Positions 1-7,703 of a stretch of 64,000 bases of DNA are shown piece by piece. Source of the stretch: Parashewanella spongiae (GTDB taxonomy: Bacteria > Pseudomonadota > Gammaproteobacteria > Enterobacterales > Shewanellaceae); contig NZ_CP037952.1 in assembly GCF_004358345.1 (NCBI RefSeq), positions 4,898,001 through 4,962,000 of the forward strand, written 5' to 3'. The notes beneath the pieces are model-generated. The model saw nothing but the letters and a program-made list of their open reading frames with translations, was not told the origin of the DNA and did not search any database. How positions within the stretch are numbered: position 1 is the stretch's first letter; each line of letters begins with the position of its first letter. Both the position numbers and the translations under genes were made by a program.

Positions 1-752
1 CCCGCCACGATAATATTCTTGTCATTGGTGGCGGTGACGGTCTTGGCGTTAAACAAGTACTAAAGTGGCACCCTAAACTCGTCACACTGATGGATTTAGA
101 TCGTGGTTTAGTGGATTTATTCACTAAAGATGAAGTCAGCATGCCAGCGTATTTAAGCCGAGCACTGCACCGATTAAATGGTGATGCATTGAATGATCCA
201 AGAGTTAACATTATCTTCGATGATGCTTTTAACGGTACAGACAAGCTTATTGCCCAGCAACAAAAATACGACGCCATTATTGTTGATTTACCGGATCCAA
301 GCCACCCAGATTTAAACAAATTATATTCTGATGTGTTTTATCGAAAACTAAAACAGTTGCTTAGTGCTGATGGTGTCATCACAGTGCAATCAACGTCTCC
401 CTATCATGCTCAACAAGCCTTTATTTCAGTGGGCAAAACATTAGAATCTGCTGGATTTAAGGTGAAACAGTATCATCATAATGTACCGAGTTTTGGTGAA
501 TGGGGATGGAGCATAGCCACCGGGTCAGGTGCCGATGCTCAAAAACGATTGGAAGTTGTAAAACAATTTCCGATCAATGAGCGTTGGCTAACCCCTTCTC
601 TAACACGAGCAGCATTTGAATTTCCGGGTAACTTTTATCAACATAAAGGTGAAGTAAAGCCCAATATACTGGGATCGTTACAATTGTATCGATACCATCA
701 AAACGCATGGTCACAAGAGCTTGGACTAGAATTACCGACCAATGAAAATTAA
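1..752 (+). CDS. SpeE-like polyamine aminopropyltransferase, 5' end missing
   Basis: The reading frame is open from the left edge (first full codon at base 3), so this is the C-terminal part of a longer protein. It shows the class I methyltransferase-fold glycine loop GGGDGLGV near the edge, then the acidic residue of MDLDR and the DLPDPSHP stretch expected in spermidine synthase-like enzymes that bind decarboxylated S-adenosylmethionine. Related proteins beside YjfI and PspA often carry an N-terminal membrane domain, which would lie outside the window. The known family reaction is transfer of an aminopropyl group to a polyamine, but the substrate of this subgroup is not evident here. The gene ends just before a hairpin and the yjfI-like gene on the same strand, suggesting one operon. 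Family assignment is firm; specificity is not. Confidence 0.85.
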   Translation, partial: RHDNILVIGGGDGLGVKQVLKWHPKLVTLMDLDRGLVDLFTKDEVSMPAYLSRALHRLNGDALNDPRVNIIFDDAFNGTDKLIAQQQKYDAIIVDLPDPSHPDLNKLYSDVFYRKLKQLLSADGVITVQSTSPYHAQQAFISVGKTLESAGFKVKQYHHNVPSFGEWGWSIATGSGADAQKRLEVVKQFPINERWLTPSLTRAAFEFPGNFYQHKGEVKPNILGSLQLYRYHQNAWSQELGLELPTNEN

Positions 753-766
753 ACTTAAAAAAGCGC

Positions 767-815
767 TTGACATATTATGTCTCAATGCTAAAGTTTGGCT
801 CAGACATAATATGTC
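767..815 (+). promoter_or_regulatory. Twin dyad and possible promoter ahead of yjfI
   Basis: Two 14-bp arms (769-782 and 802-815) are perfect inverted copies of each other. Each arm also contains a 13-bp palindrome, GACATA-T-TATGTC, so the site reads either as a stem-loop or as two operators centred 33 bp apart. A TTGACA at 767-772 overlaps the first arm, and a weak -10 (TAAAGT) follows after 16 bp. This suggests an internal promoter under the control of a dimeric repressor or activator that acts on yjfI and pspA. The protein that binds is unknown. Confidence 0.5.
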
Positions 816-828
816 AGTAAGGATAAAA

Positions 829-1242
829 ATGAATATTCACACGATTGCAAATTATTTAAATGGACTTGGCGATCAAGGACAAACTGGCTTCAATTTTGAT
901 TGTTACCCCATTGATGGTGAAGTGGAAGTCGTACAAGTTAATGTGGCTGGACGCGAAGAGATTCCAGTTTTTATATCTGTTACAGATAACCAAATTTTGT
1001 GCATTAGCTACCTTTGGGACGAAACCGAAGTTAACCCAGATAAGCGCACAGAAATGTTTGAAACCATGCTAGAGCTCAACATCCCAATGCCATTATCGGC
1101 ATTTGCCAAAGTTGACAATAAATACGTGGTATACGGCGCCTTGTCGCTACAATCAAGCTTAAATGAAATTGAACAGGAAGTAGCCGTTCTTTCCGATAAC
1201 TGCATCGAAGTTATCGACGAAATGGTCAGCTATCTGAAATAA
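829..1242 (+). CDS. yjfI: YjfI-like DUF2170 protein
   Basis: A 137-residue acidic cytoplasmic protein matching the DUF2170/YjfI family (conserved FNFDCYPI near the N-terminus and a block around NIPMPLSAFAK). The frame is open from 742, but the ATG at 829 is preferred: AAGGA lies just upstream, the encoded N-terminus MNIHTIANYL fits the family, and the extra 29 codons would run through the palindromic site. It is followed after 11 bp by a PspA-family gene, preceded by AAGGAG. Family members almost always sit beside PspA/IM30 genes, and a role in membrane-stress handling is inferred from that context only. No enzymatic motif is visible. Confidence 0.85.
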   Translation: MNIHTIANYLNGLGDQGQTGFNFDCYPIDGEVEVVQVNVAGREEIPVFISVTDNQILCISYLWDETEVNPDKRTEMFETMLELNIPMPLSAFAKVDNKYVVYGALSLQSSLNEIEQEVAVLSDNCIEVIDEMVSYLK

Positions 1243-1253
1243 GGAGAGAAACT

Positions 1254-1943
1254 ATGGGTATTTTAAATAAGATTCTTACCGCGTTTCGTGGCGGTGCCAC
1301 TGAAATCGGTGAAAACATTGTAGACGCAAACTCAACACGTATTTTTGAACAAGAAATTCGTGATGCTAAAAAGCATTTAACCAATGCAAAGCGTGAACTT
1401 ACCGATGTAATGGCGAAAGAAATGCAGGCCAGTCGTGAAGTTGAACGCCTAAAGCGCAGTGTTGAAGAACACGAAGGTTATGTGGCTCAAGCGCTAGAAA
1501 AAGGCAATGAAGCGTTAGCACTAGAAATCGCTGAAAAAATTGCTCAACTCGATGAAGAGTTGAATGAGCAACGCTCAGCGAATGAAAGCTACAACAGTCA
1601 CGCGGCACGTTTGAAAGATTTAGTGAAAAAGACCGAAAGACAATTGAATGATTACCAACGTCAATTGAGCATGGTTAAAACCACTGAAAGCGTGCAGAAA
1701 GCCACGGCTACCATTACCGACTCTTTTGCATCAAGCAATTCAAAACTGATGAATGCTAAAGATTCACTAGAGCGAATCAAAGCACGCCAGCAAAACTTCG
1801 ATGATAAACTTAAAGCTTCAGAAGCGCTGGAAGATGAAAACAGTGACAAATCGCTACACGCGAAACTTGCTGAAGCGGGTATTGGTGAGCAAAAGTCTGA
1901 TGCCAGCGCTGTACTAGATCGCATCAAAGCTCGAAAAGGTTAA
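1254..1943 (+). CDS. PspA/IM30 family protein (YjfJ type)
   Basis: A 229-residue protein, nearly all predicted helix and coiled coil, starting MGILNKILTAFRGGATEIGENIVD and carrying the long heptad-rich hairpin typical of PspA, IM30 and Vipp1 (ESCRT-III-like membrane-remodelling proteins). It lacks a signal peptide and would act on the cytoplasmic face of the inner membrane. Its neighbours (SpeE-like, DUF2170, DUF2491 and an ion channel) are those of the YjfJ branch rather than the pspABC operon, so pspF control is not expected. An AAGGAG ribosome-binding site lies 6 bp before the ATG. The family call is secure. Confidence 0.9.
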   Translation: MGILNKILTAFRGGATEIGENIVDANSTRIFEQEIRDAKKHLTNAKRELTDVMAKEMQASREVERLKRSVEEHEGYVAQALEKGNEALALEIAEKIAQLDEELNEQRSANESYNSHAARLKDLVKKTERQLNDYQRQLSMVKTTESVQKATATITDSFASSNSKLMNAKDSLERIKARQQNFDDKLKASEALEDENSDKSLHAKLAEAGIGEQKSDASAVLDRIKARKG

Positions 1944-2016
1944 AAAGTAACAAATTAAGCTCCCTTGCTTATCGCCGCTTATTTTGTACCCTAAACGAAA
2001 TAAACGACAACTTTTG

Positions 2017-2062
2017 CGACTCATGCAGACGGTCTCCCAACCACCAATTTCTGCATGAGTCG
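2017..2062 (+). other. 13-bp stem-loop between the pspA-like gene and yjfK
   Basis: Perfect arms CGACTCATGCAGA (2017-2029) and its complement (2050-2062) enclose a 20-base loop. There is no T-run after it, so it is not a standard terminator. It may be an attenuator, an mRNA-processing hairpin or an operator lying 35 bp before the yjfK start. Confidence 0.45.
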
Positions 2063-2096
2063 TGTTCTTGTTTCTGGAGTACTCTAAGGAGTTTAT

Positions 2097-2744
2097 GTGG
2101 GATTTCTGAAATCAATATTTGGTAAAAAAGAAGCAAAAGCTCGCCAATTAACCCGTCCTCATGATCTGTTAGCCGATGATTTAATCACGCTAGATGACAG
2201 TTTCGCATTGCCCAAACAGCTTAAAGGGCAACAATTCAAAGTTGAGTCAATAAACACCTACGAATTTGAACACAAACTGACAACAGAATGGCAACTCAAA
2301 GGTGTGAATGATCAAGCCATCTATTTAACTCTCGATGAAGATGATGAAGTCTATCTCGCGCTTTCAATGAAAGTCACCCGCGATCAAGTAGAGCAGCTCT
2401 TTGATTTAGAACAATTCAGTCAAATTTTTGAAGAGCCAGGCCAAGCCCGTATTCAAGTGCTTGCCGATCAACCATTCAGCGAATTACAGCAATGGTTAGG
2501 GGAGCATTATCAACAAACCAGTTTTGCTGAATTTGGCTATTTCCATCACAAAGATTATCGTGGCAGTCGCCCTCCTCAAGAGGAAGGCCATGGACAAGGT
2601 GAAGAATTTGAAAGCTACCAGCTTATGGATGACACTGAAAAGTATGCAATAGACATTGAAGTTTATCATGGTGGCGAAACTGAAATTAGTTTGGTGATGT
2701 ACCGACCTGTGACCGATATTCGAGAGTACTGGCCAGCCAGCTAA
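2097..2744 (+). CDS. yjfK: YjfK-like DUF2491 protein
   Basis: A 215-residue protein matching DUF2491 (YjfK): amphipathic N-terminus MGFLKSIFGKKEAKARQL, then an alpha/beta region ending TEISLVMYRPVTDIREYWPAS. The start is GTG at 2097, supported by AAGGAG at 2086-2091; the overlapping ATG at 2095 is in another frame. The family co-occurs with YjfI and PspA-like YjfJ, and the short amphipathic N-terminus suggests membrane association. No catalytic residues are recognisable, so the role stays inferred from operon context. Confidence 0.85.
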   Translation: MGFLKSIFGKKEAKARQLTRPHDLLADDLITLDDSFALPKQLKGQQFKVESINTYEFEHKLTTEWQLKGVNDQAIYLTLDEDDEVYLALSMKVTRDQVEQLFDLEQFSQIFEEPGQARIQVLADQPFSELQQWLGEHYQQTSFAEFGYFHHKDYRGSRPPQEEGHGQGEEFESYQLMDDTEKYAIDIEVYHGGETEISLVMYRPVTDIREYWPAS

Positions 2745-2830
2745 TACCATAAAATGGTTACCAAACTACTGACGATTTTTGCTAGTATGTTGACAGAATA
2801 TGACAAACCGCGTGAGCAGGTGATCGATAA

Positions 2831-3166
2831 ATGAGTAAAGCTAAACACAGTTTGCCCGAGCCGTGGCGCCAAAATCAAAAAGCCGCTAAAGCAAGTCAAG
2901 TGGCGTTTGATTTGGACGAACAATTCCAATACTCCATTCGAAAGGCGGCACTCGACTCAGGTGTCAGCCCTTCTGATCAAATCCGCACCATTCTAGGTTT
3001 GTCTGTCTCCAAACGTCCTAAACGACCTCGTTTAACGGTTTCGCTCAGTGAAGACGATTACGCCATACTCGCCCAAAAGTATGATTTGGCTGCTGATGCT
3101 CAATTAGAAATCAAAAAGCGTGTATTTGATGATTTAGTCCAGTTTGTTTCTTTAGAGCTAGAATAA
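2831..3166 (+). CDS. Small basic hypothetical protein, possibly DNA-binding
   Basis: 111 residues with no family I can name. The middle (FQYSIRKAALDSGVSPSDQIRTILGL) reads like the two helices of a ribbon-helix-helix or short helix-turn-helix protein, and a second similar block (LTVSLSEDDYAILAQKYDLAADAQLEIKKRVFDDLV, described by position about 73-108) has the same strand-helix-helix look, so an internal duplication of RHH-like units is possible. It lies 86 bp after yjfK and 30 bp before the channel gene, on the same strand. A repressor of the adjacent operon is a reasonable guess, not shown. Confidence 0.7.
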   Translation: MSKAKHSLPEPWRQNQKAAKASQVAFDLDEQFQYSIRKAALDSGVSPSDQIRTILGLSVSKRPKRPRLTVSLSEDDYAILAQKYDLAADAQLEIKKRVFDDLVQFVSLELE

Positions 3167-3196
3167 CGTAGTCCAATTAATAGAGAAATTTCTAAG

Positions 3197-4030
3197 ATGA
3201 GCAATCAGCATAAATGGCTTCCGGACGATATTGATGGCCCCACAGCCTTTGAACTAGCTCTGATGCTATTATCTCTGTTTGCCGTAATGATTATGTTGGT
3301 TTTGGCATTCGGATCCCTTGACTCTGAAACTCATCAATTATTGTTTTTTATTGATACTGGTATTTGTTTCATTTTTATCAGTAACTTCTTTTTTTGCTTA
3401 TTTAAAGCTAAACATAGAGTCCAATATTTTCGACGTCATTGGATCGATCTTGTTGCCAGCATTCCTGCCGTAGAGCCGTTGAGAGCCGCACGAATTTTTC
3501 AAGTATTGCGTGTCGTGCGTCTTATTCGCTCCAGTCGCTCTCTGTTAGTCCCGTTAATCAAACAAAAGAAAGAAGCGACCCTAGCCAGTTTATTATTAGC
3601 CACACTGACCATTCTTGCGATTTCATCAGTCGTGATTTTATTAGTAGAAAGTGGTGAGCAAGGTGCCAATATTCATACTGCGGAACAAGCTATTTGGTGG
3701 GCGTTGGTGACCATATCAACCGTTGGTTACGGTGATTATTACCCAGTTACTACAGTCGGGCACATCATTGGCAGTATTGTCATCATCACAGGCGTCAGCT
3801 TTTTCGGGGTCATTTCAGGTTACATGGCTTCGATTTTTGTCGGACCTGATGAACATAAAATCAACGAACAACAAACTACTCATCAGCAAGAAATTCGCTC
3901 TGAACTTGAACAAGCCCTAAAACGCATGGAAACCAACCAAGCGCAAATGGAACAAAATCAGAAAATCATGCTGGCTGAAATCAATTCACTTAAACAATTA
4001 ATTAATCAGCCACCGAGAACTGACACCTAA
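3197..4030 (+). CDS. Six-TM voltage-sensor potassium channel
   Basis: 277 residues with the layout of a Kv-type ion_trans protein. Hydrophobic segments lie at about 18-40, 50-72 and 77-92, followed by an arginine-rich S4-like helix (AARIFQVLRVVRLIRSSRSLL, about 94-114), S5 at about 125-150, a pore loop with the potassium selectivity filter TVGYGD near residue 175, and S6. After S6 comes a soluble tail of about 65 residues predicted as coiled coil (QEIRSELEQALKRMETNQ), probably a tetramerisation segment. It would sit in the inner membrane. Its position after pspA/yjfK genes suggests a link between membrane potential and envelope stress. The stop codon is part of the TAA target duplicated by the next repeat element. 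Confidence 0.9.
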   Translation: MSNQHKWLPDDIDGPTAFELALMLLSLFAVMIMLVLAFGSLDSETHQLLFFIDTGICFIFISNFFFCLFKAKHRVQYFRRHWIDLVASIPAVEPLRAARIFQVLRVVRLIRSSRSLLVPLIKQKKEATLASLLLATLTILAISSVVILLVESGEQGANIHTAEQAIWWALVTISTVGYGDYYPVTTVGHIIGSIVIITGVSFFGVISGYMASIFVGPDEHKINEQQTTHQQEIRSELEQALKRMETNQAQMEQNQKIMLAEINSLKQLINQPPRTDT

Positions 4031-4630
4031 TACCAATTACAGTAATTAATCTCTCACTCAGCAAGAGATAAAGGTTTTAAGCACAAGGCGTATGTTCGAA
4101 GTACTATATTCCCTACGGCCGCCATACAAAACTGGCGTTCAACGCACTTAGTGCTTTTGTCGGGATAATTCAAGAACGTGCAACGCAGTAATGGAAACCT
4201 TTAGCCTTGCCCTTCTGGAGCTTGTATGCGCACACTTTGGTTTATAATCCTAAAATCATCAGTTGAACGCTGAGTATATGAGTAACTGTTTGAGCAATAT
4301 GATGATTTTATCATCATGGCTTTCACCCAATGAGTGAAGTGCTCTACGCTCACATTTTTTGCTAAAATGACTGCTATCTGCGTTGTAACTTTTGCAAGTA
4401 GAATAACTACTTGCTGCAAGCTACGCCTTACTATCAGCCATTTTTTCTACGCTTGAGAACGCAGTCAACTGATGTTTCTAGGATAAAGAATACTTCACAA
4501 AATTATCTCAACGTAGCAATGTAATAACGACAGTTTTGTATGACGGTAATAACTATGTTTTCACCAATTTCGTTTGTACTTTGTTCGCATACATAGCTCT
4601 GAGTTGAGCATTTAATTACTGTAATTGGTA
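4031..4630. repeat. Family A element (MITE-like), copy 1, carrying a nested family B element
   Basis: The ends TACCAATTACAGTAATTAA and their exact complement form perfect terminal inverted repeats. TAA flanks both sides (4028-4030 and 4631-4633) as a likely 3-bp target duplication. No reading frame spans it. Removing the nested insertion (236 bp plus a 3-bp duplication) leaves 361 bp, the length of the second copy at 30145-30505. Near each end is a short hairpin (4120-4137 and 4528-4545). Confidence 0.85.
4248..4483. repeat. Family B element nested in family A copy 1
   Basis: 236 bp with terminal inverted repeats beginning TCCTA; the outer 20 bases (counted from ATCC) differ at only two positions. 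It is flanked by TAA at 4245-4247 and 4484-4486. The uninterrupted family A copy at 30145-30505 has a single TAA at this point, which confirms both insertion and target duplication. It is non-coding and contains an internal palindrome around GCAAGTAG and CTACTTGC. Confidence 0.85.
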
Positions 4631-4779
4631 TAACATTGTGCAGATTACTTTATTAACATTCATAACCCTATAGCACTAATACTTTATTACTATTTTATTT
4701 GACGAATCCAATTTCATGCACTCTAGCTGGTGACGAACGTCATCGAAACTTGCTAATGTAACCAGCATAAGAATAATTA

Positions 4780-5205
4780 ATGGATATAAGCGGCTACGCT
4801 ATGAGATGGATTCTCACCAAGACCCTGTGGTTCGGTCTACTGTTATCATTTACTACACAGTCATCTGCCAATTCAGAAGGTATTGAAATTAGCGGTCTGG
4901 TTATTGATAGAACCCTGACCAGATTCGGTAAAGACTTCAATTTCTACTATTCGAGCTACTGGCGCGATCTGCCTTATACTCAAGGTTATAACGTTACGCT
5001 AACCGAAACCGTCTTTCCACAAGCTGGCACACTGTTATTACTTGAAATTAATGGTAAAGCAATTTACAGAACGCACTTTGGCCGGAGAATGAGCCCCGTA
5101 GAAGAGCGCGCTAAAGAAGCCATGCTGTTAACACTGGATTATATTGCCAAAGTCAGAGCTAATGAAATGACTGGTGACGCATCACTACAACTCGATGGAT
5201 TTTAA
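4780..5205 (+). CDS. csgE: Curli assembly protein CsgE
   Basis: A periplasmic adaptor that gates the CsgG channel and delivers curlin subunits. The family signature EISGLVIDRTLTRFGKDF follows a signal peptide (MRWILTKTLWFGLLLSFTTQSSA); the mature part is about 110 residues, matching E. coli CsgE in length. The ATG at 4801 (134 aa) gives a cleaner signal peptide than the ATG at 4780 (141 aa), and neither has a strong ribosome-binding site. csgF follows after 15 bp, so csgE-csgF-csgG form one transcription unit. The roughly 150 bp between the family A element and this gene presumably holds the promoter. Confidence 0.88.
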   Translation: MDISGYAMRWILTKTLWFGLLLSFTTQSSANSEGIEISGLVIDRTLTRFGKDFNFYYSSYWRDLPYTQGYNVTLTETVFPQAGTLLLLEINGKAIYRTHFGRRMSPVEERAKEAMLLTLDYIAKVRANEMTGDASLQLDGF

Positions 5206-5220
5206 TTTTAGGGATGAAAC

Positions 5221-5625
5221 ATGAAAAAAATCATATTCGCTGGACTTGTGCTTAGCTGCACGCTAGCACCACAATCGTTCTCAACGGAATTAATTTATAC
5301 CCCAATCAACCCTACATTTGGTGGAAACCCGCTTAATGGTTCGCTTTTACTGGCTAAAGCGAATGCCCAAAATGATAACTCTGAAAGCCAAGAAAGAGAC
5401 TTTGTTCAACGTTTTAAAGAGTCTTTAGAAAGAAACATACTCAGTAAAATTACTCGTGGGATTTCATCAGGAGAACTCACGGAAGGAAGGTTTGTAACTG
5501 GTGATCATACCATTGTAGTTGCAGATTTAGGTGAAGGGCACTTTGAGATCAGTATCACAAACGATATTACAGGTGAAGTCACTGTGATTGAAATTTACAA
5601 CCCTGAGAATTTGAGTGGGCAATAA
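5221..5625 (+). CDS. csgF: Curli assembly protein CsgF
   Basis: 134 residues: signal peptide (MKKIIFAGLVLSCTLAPQSFS) and then the conserved CsgF segment TELIYTPINPTFGGNPLNG, which in E. coli inserts into the CsgG pore and couples secretion to nucleation of the amyloid fibre on the cell surface. An AGGGA ribosome-binding site precedes the ATG. The stop overlaps the csgG start (TAATG), so the two are translationally coupled. Confidence 0.93.
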   Translation: MKKIIFAGLVLSCTLAPQSFSTELIYTPINPTFGGNPLNGSLLLAKANAQNDNSESQERDFVQRFKESLERNILSKITRGISSGELTEGRFVTGDHTIVVADLGEGHFEISITNDITGEVTVIEIYNPENLSGQ

Positions 5626-6410
5626 TGAAAAAATTAATAATGAGCTTCACCTTACTGTCGCTGACGGCTTGTAGTATTGTCCCTAAACCAGACTTAAACA
5701 TTTCGCCTGCTCAAATTAACCTTCCTAGTTCAACAATGCTAGCCATACAAAAGAAGGCATCACCGAAATATCCTATCCCTGTGGCGGTTTACTCTTTTAG
5801 GGATCAAACGGGTCAATACAAGCCACAACAAAATGTCAGTTCATTCTCTACAGCAGTCACTCAAGGTGCGACACCCATTTTGGTGCAAACCTTACTTGAT
5901 TCGAATTGGTTTTCACCAGTGGAACGTGAAGGGTTACAAAACCTGCTTACAGAGCGAAAAATTCTGCAAAAAAACCAAGTAAAGAAAGATAAATCTAATA
6001 AACACCTACCTGATCTTGCCAACGCTAGACTGTTACTTGAAGGCGGCATCGTCAGCTATGAAACTAACGTCAGCACTGGTGGCATAGGAGCTGGTTATTT
6101 TGGGATCAGTGCTTCAGAGTTATATCGTGAAGACCAAGTTACGGTTTATCTCCGTGCCATTGATGTTCACACAGGCAAGGTCATGCTTTCTGTAAACACG
6201 ACCAAAAAGATCTATTCTCAAGAAATCCGAGCAGGCTTAACTCGCTTTACCAGCTTAAGTCGTCTTGCTGAAGCTGAAATGGGCTATACCACGAATGAAC
6301 CTGTTCAAATTTGTGTCACTCAAGCTATTGAGTTAGCGGTTTCACAACTTATCGATTCAGGAATCGAAAAAGGTCTATGGTCGGGAAACAGTGACTCAAA
6401 GGCACTATAA
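5625..6410 (+). CDS. csgG: Curli secretion channel lipoprotein CsgG
   Basis: A 261-residue outer-membrane lipoprotein that forms the nonameric curlin export pore. The signal peptide ends in the lipobox LTAC, giving a lipidated cysteine at residue 16. Typical CsgG stretches are visible: PVAVYSFRDQTGQYK, STAVTQGATPILVQTLLDS, WFSPVEREGLQNLLTERKI and GGIVSYETNVSTGG. Length is close to E. coli CsgG (277). It overlaps csgF by one base and is the last gene of the csgEFG unit. Confidence 0.96.
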   Translation: MKKLIMSFTLLSLTACSIVPKPDLNISPAQINLPSSTMLAIQKKASPKYPIPVAVYSFRDQTGQYKPQQNVSSFSTAVTQGATPILVQTLLDSNWFSPVEREGLQNLLTERKILQKNQVKKDKSNKHLPDLANARLLLEGGIVSYETNVSTGGIGAGYFGISASELYREDQVTVYLRAIDVHTGKVMLSVNTTKKIYSQEIRAGLTRFTSLSRLAEAEMGYTTNEPVQICVTQAIELAVSQLIDSGIEKGLWSGNSDSKAL

Positions 6411-6428
6411 ACCCCAGACTGATCTTGA

Positions 6429-6461
6429 TTATTAGGCTCTTTATTTTTCTGAGCCTAATAA
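6429..6461 (+). terminator. Hairpin after csgG, weak terminator candidate
   Basis: The 11-bp inverted repeat TTATTAGGCTC / GAGCCTAATAA surrounds an 11-base T-rich loop. No T-run follows the stem, so intrinsic termination is only possible, not clear. The rest of the 6411-6723 interval has no gene and probably holds the promoter of the csgD-like gene. Confidence 0.4.
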
Positions 6462-6723
6462 TAACCGCTTGTGAATATATTAAAACGCTGTTAGATTCCA
6501 AAATAGCTAATACAAAATAATTAGTTATCGACAAATGACAGCAGATTGTGTAACTTTATCGTTAAATTTTGAACGAATGCATTAGTTGAATACTCTATCG
6601 TTAACTTGAGTACGAAGTCATTAACCTATCACTGTAGAAAGCTTAACAATAAACCTATATGAACAATTCCATAGGTTAAAAACGCGCTACGAGCATAATT
6701 GAACTTTTAGGGAGAAAAGTGAT

Positions 6724-7389
6724 ATGTCTCAAGTAAAGGAACTACTATTTCTTCATGAATTTAATACCCCTTGCCATTTAGCAATTTTAGCTGAATCTGT
6801 CGGTCTGAAAGTCAGGGTTTTAAAATCTACCGCTGAGGTTATTCAAGCGAATAAAAATGCTGAAAGCTTTTGTTTAGTACCGCAGAAAGGCATGCCATTA
6901 GACAGTAAAGGCATGCCTTTAGCCATAGCAAAGCTCATCGGTGAAATGTCAATCGCTATCTATCAAGCCGAACGCGGACGACTAGCGGAAGAGCAAGCTA
7001 TCGTCTTAGGTATACAAGGCATACTTTATTCCGATCTTGGCATGGATCTGCTACTGACCGGACTAAAAAAAATGCTCAATAATGAACTTTGGTATGATCG
7101 TAAACTGCTCAGTAATACACTGCAAAATCTGGTGAAAAAGATACAGCCTGAAATAGAGCACAGCATCAACGAAGAAAGTCTTGCCATGTGGCAAATGCTG
7201 ACATTTCGAGAAAAAACAATTATTAAACTGGTTGCCAGTGGAGCACGCAATAAGGAGATTGCGTATCGTCTTTGCATCAGTGAGCACACAGTAAAAGCAC
7301 ACATTTCATCAATTTTTAGAAAAACGCAATCACGGAACCGAGTCGAATTACTGCGTTGGTCTAATAACTACCAAGCACAGTTTGTATAA
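6724..7389 (+). CDS. csgD: LuxR-family regulator, CsgD-like
   Basis: 221 residues with a C-terminal LuxR-type helix-turn-helix (about 155-215: LTFREKTIIKLVASGARNKE, then ISEHTVKAHISSIFRKTQ). The N-terminal 150 residues are not a canonical receiver domain: I see no conserved phosphoacceptor context, as in CsgD proteins. An AGGGAG ribosome-binding site precedes the ATG. Position directly after csgEFG and overall size support a CsgD-type activator of curli genes. A 7-residue tandem repeat (KGMPLDS / KGMPLAI) lies near residue 55. The symbol rests largely on context; another LuxR regulator is possible. Confidence 0.72.
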   Translation: MSQVKELLFLHEFNTPCHLAILAESVGLKVRVLKSTAEVIQANKNAESFCLVPQKGMPLDSKGMPLAIAKLIGEMSIAIYQAERGRLAEEQAIVLGIQGILYSDLGMDLLLTGLKKMLNNELWYDRKLLSNTLQNLVKKIQPEIEHSINEESLAMWQMLTFREKTIIKLVASGARNKEIAYRLCISEHTVKAHISSIFRKTQSRNRVELLRWSNNYQAQFV

Positions 7390-7406
7390 ATGCATCGTCT
7401 TTTTTT

Positions 7407-7446
7407 AATAAAACGGTTTTCATAAAAATATGAAAACCGTTTTATT
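7407..7446. terminator. Strong hairpin terminator after csgD-like gene
   Basis: Perfect 18-bp arms (7407-7424 and 7429-7446) around a 4-base loop, with T-rich sequence on both sides. It lies 18 bp after the csgD-like stop codon, so it likely ends that transcript. It may also act on transcripts arriving from parC on the other strand. Confidence 0.8.
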
Positions 7447-7463
7447 TGGGGTATTAGAAATAA

Positions 7464-7697
7464 TCCTAAATAAATCGGTTGAACGCACAATTTAGCTTTA
7501 ATCTATTGAAGTTAAATACAAAACTAAACAACCCTAATTCACCCATCAGGTGAGTGCTGAACATTCATATACTTGCCAAAACCACCGCTAGCTGCGTTAT
7601 AAATTTTGCAAGTAGAACCACTACTTGCTGCTATTCATGCCTTGCTACCAGTAATTTTTTCTGCGTATATGAACGCTCCCAACCGATTTATTTAGGA
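7464..7697. repeat. Family B element (MITE-like), copy 2
   Basis: 234 bp with perfect terminal inverted repeats (TCCTAAATAAATCGGTT at the left, exact complement at the right) flanked by TAA at 7461-7463 and 7698-7700. The middle is diverged but recognisably related to the copy at 4248-4483 (shared GCTGCGTTATAA...TTTTGCAAGTAGAA...CTACTTGCTGC pattern). It abuts the end of parC and has no coding capacity. Confidence 0.8.
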
Positions 7698-7703
7698 TAA
7701 TGA

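Noticed and set aside
4201-4419. 72-residue frame inside the nested repeat
   Set aside because: It spans the boundary between two non-coding elements and is not kept in the other family B copies.
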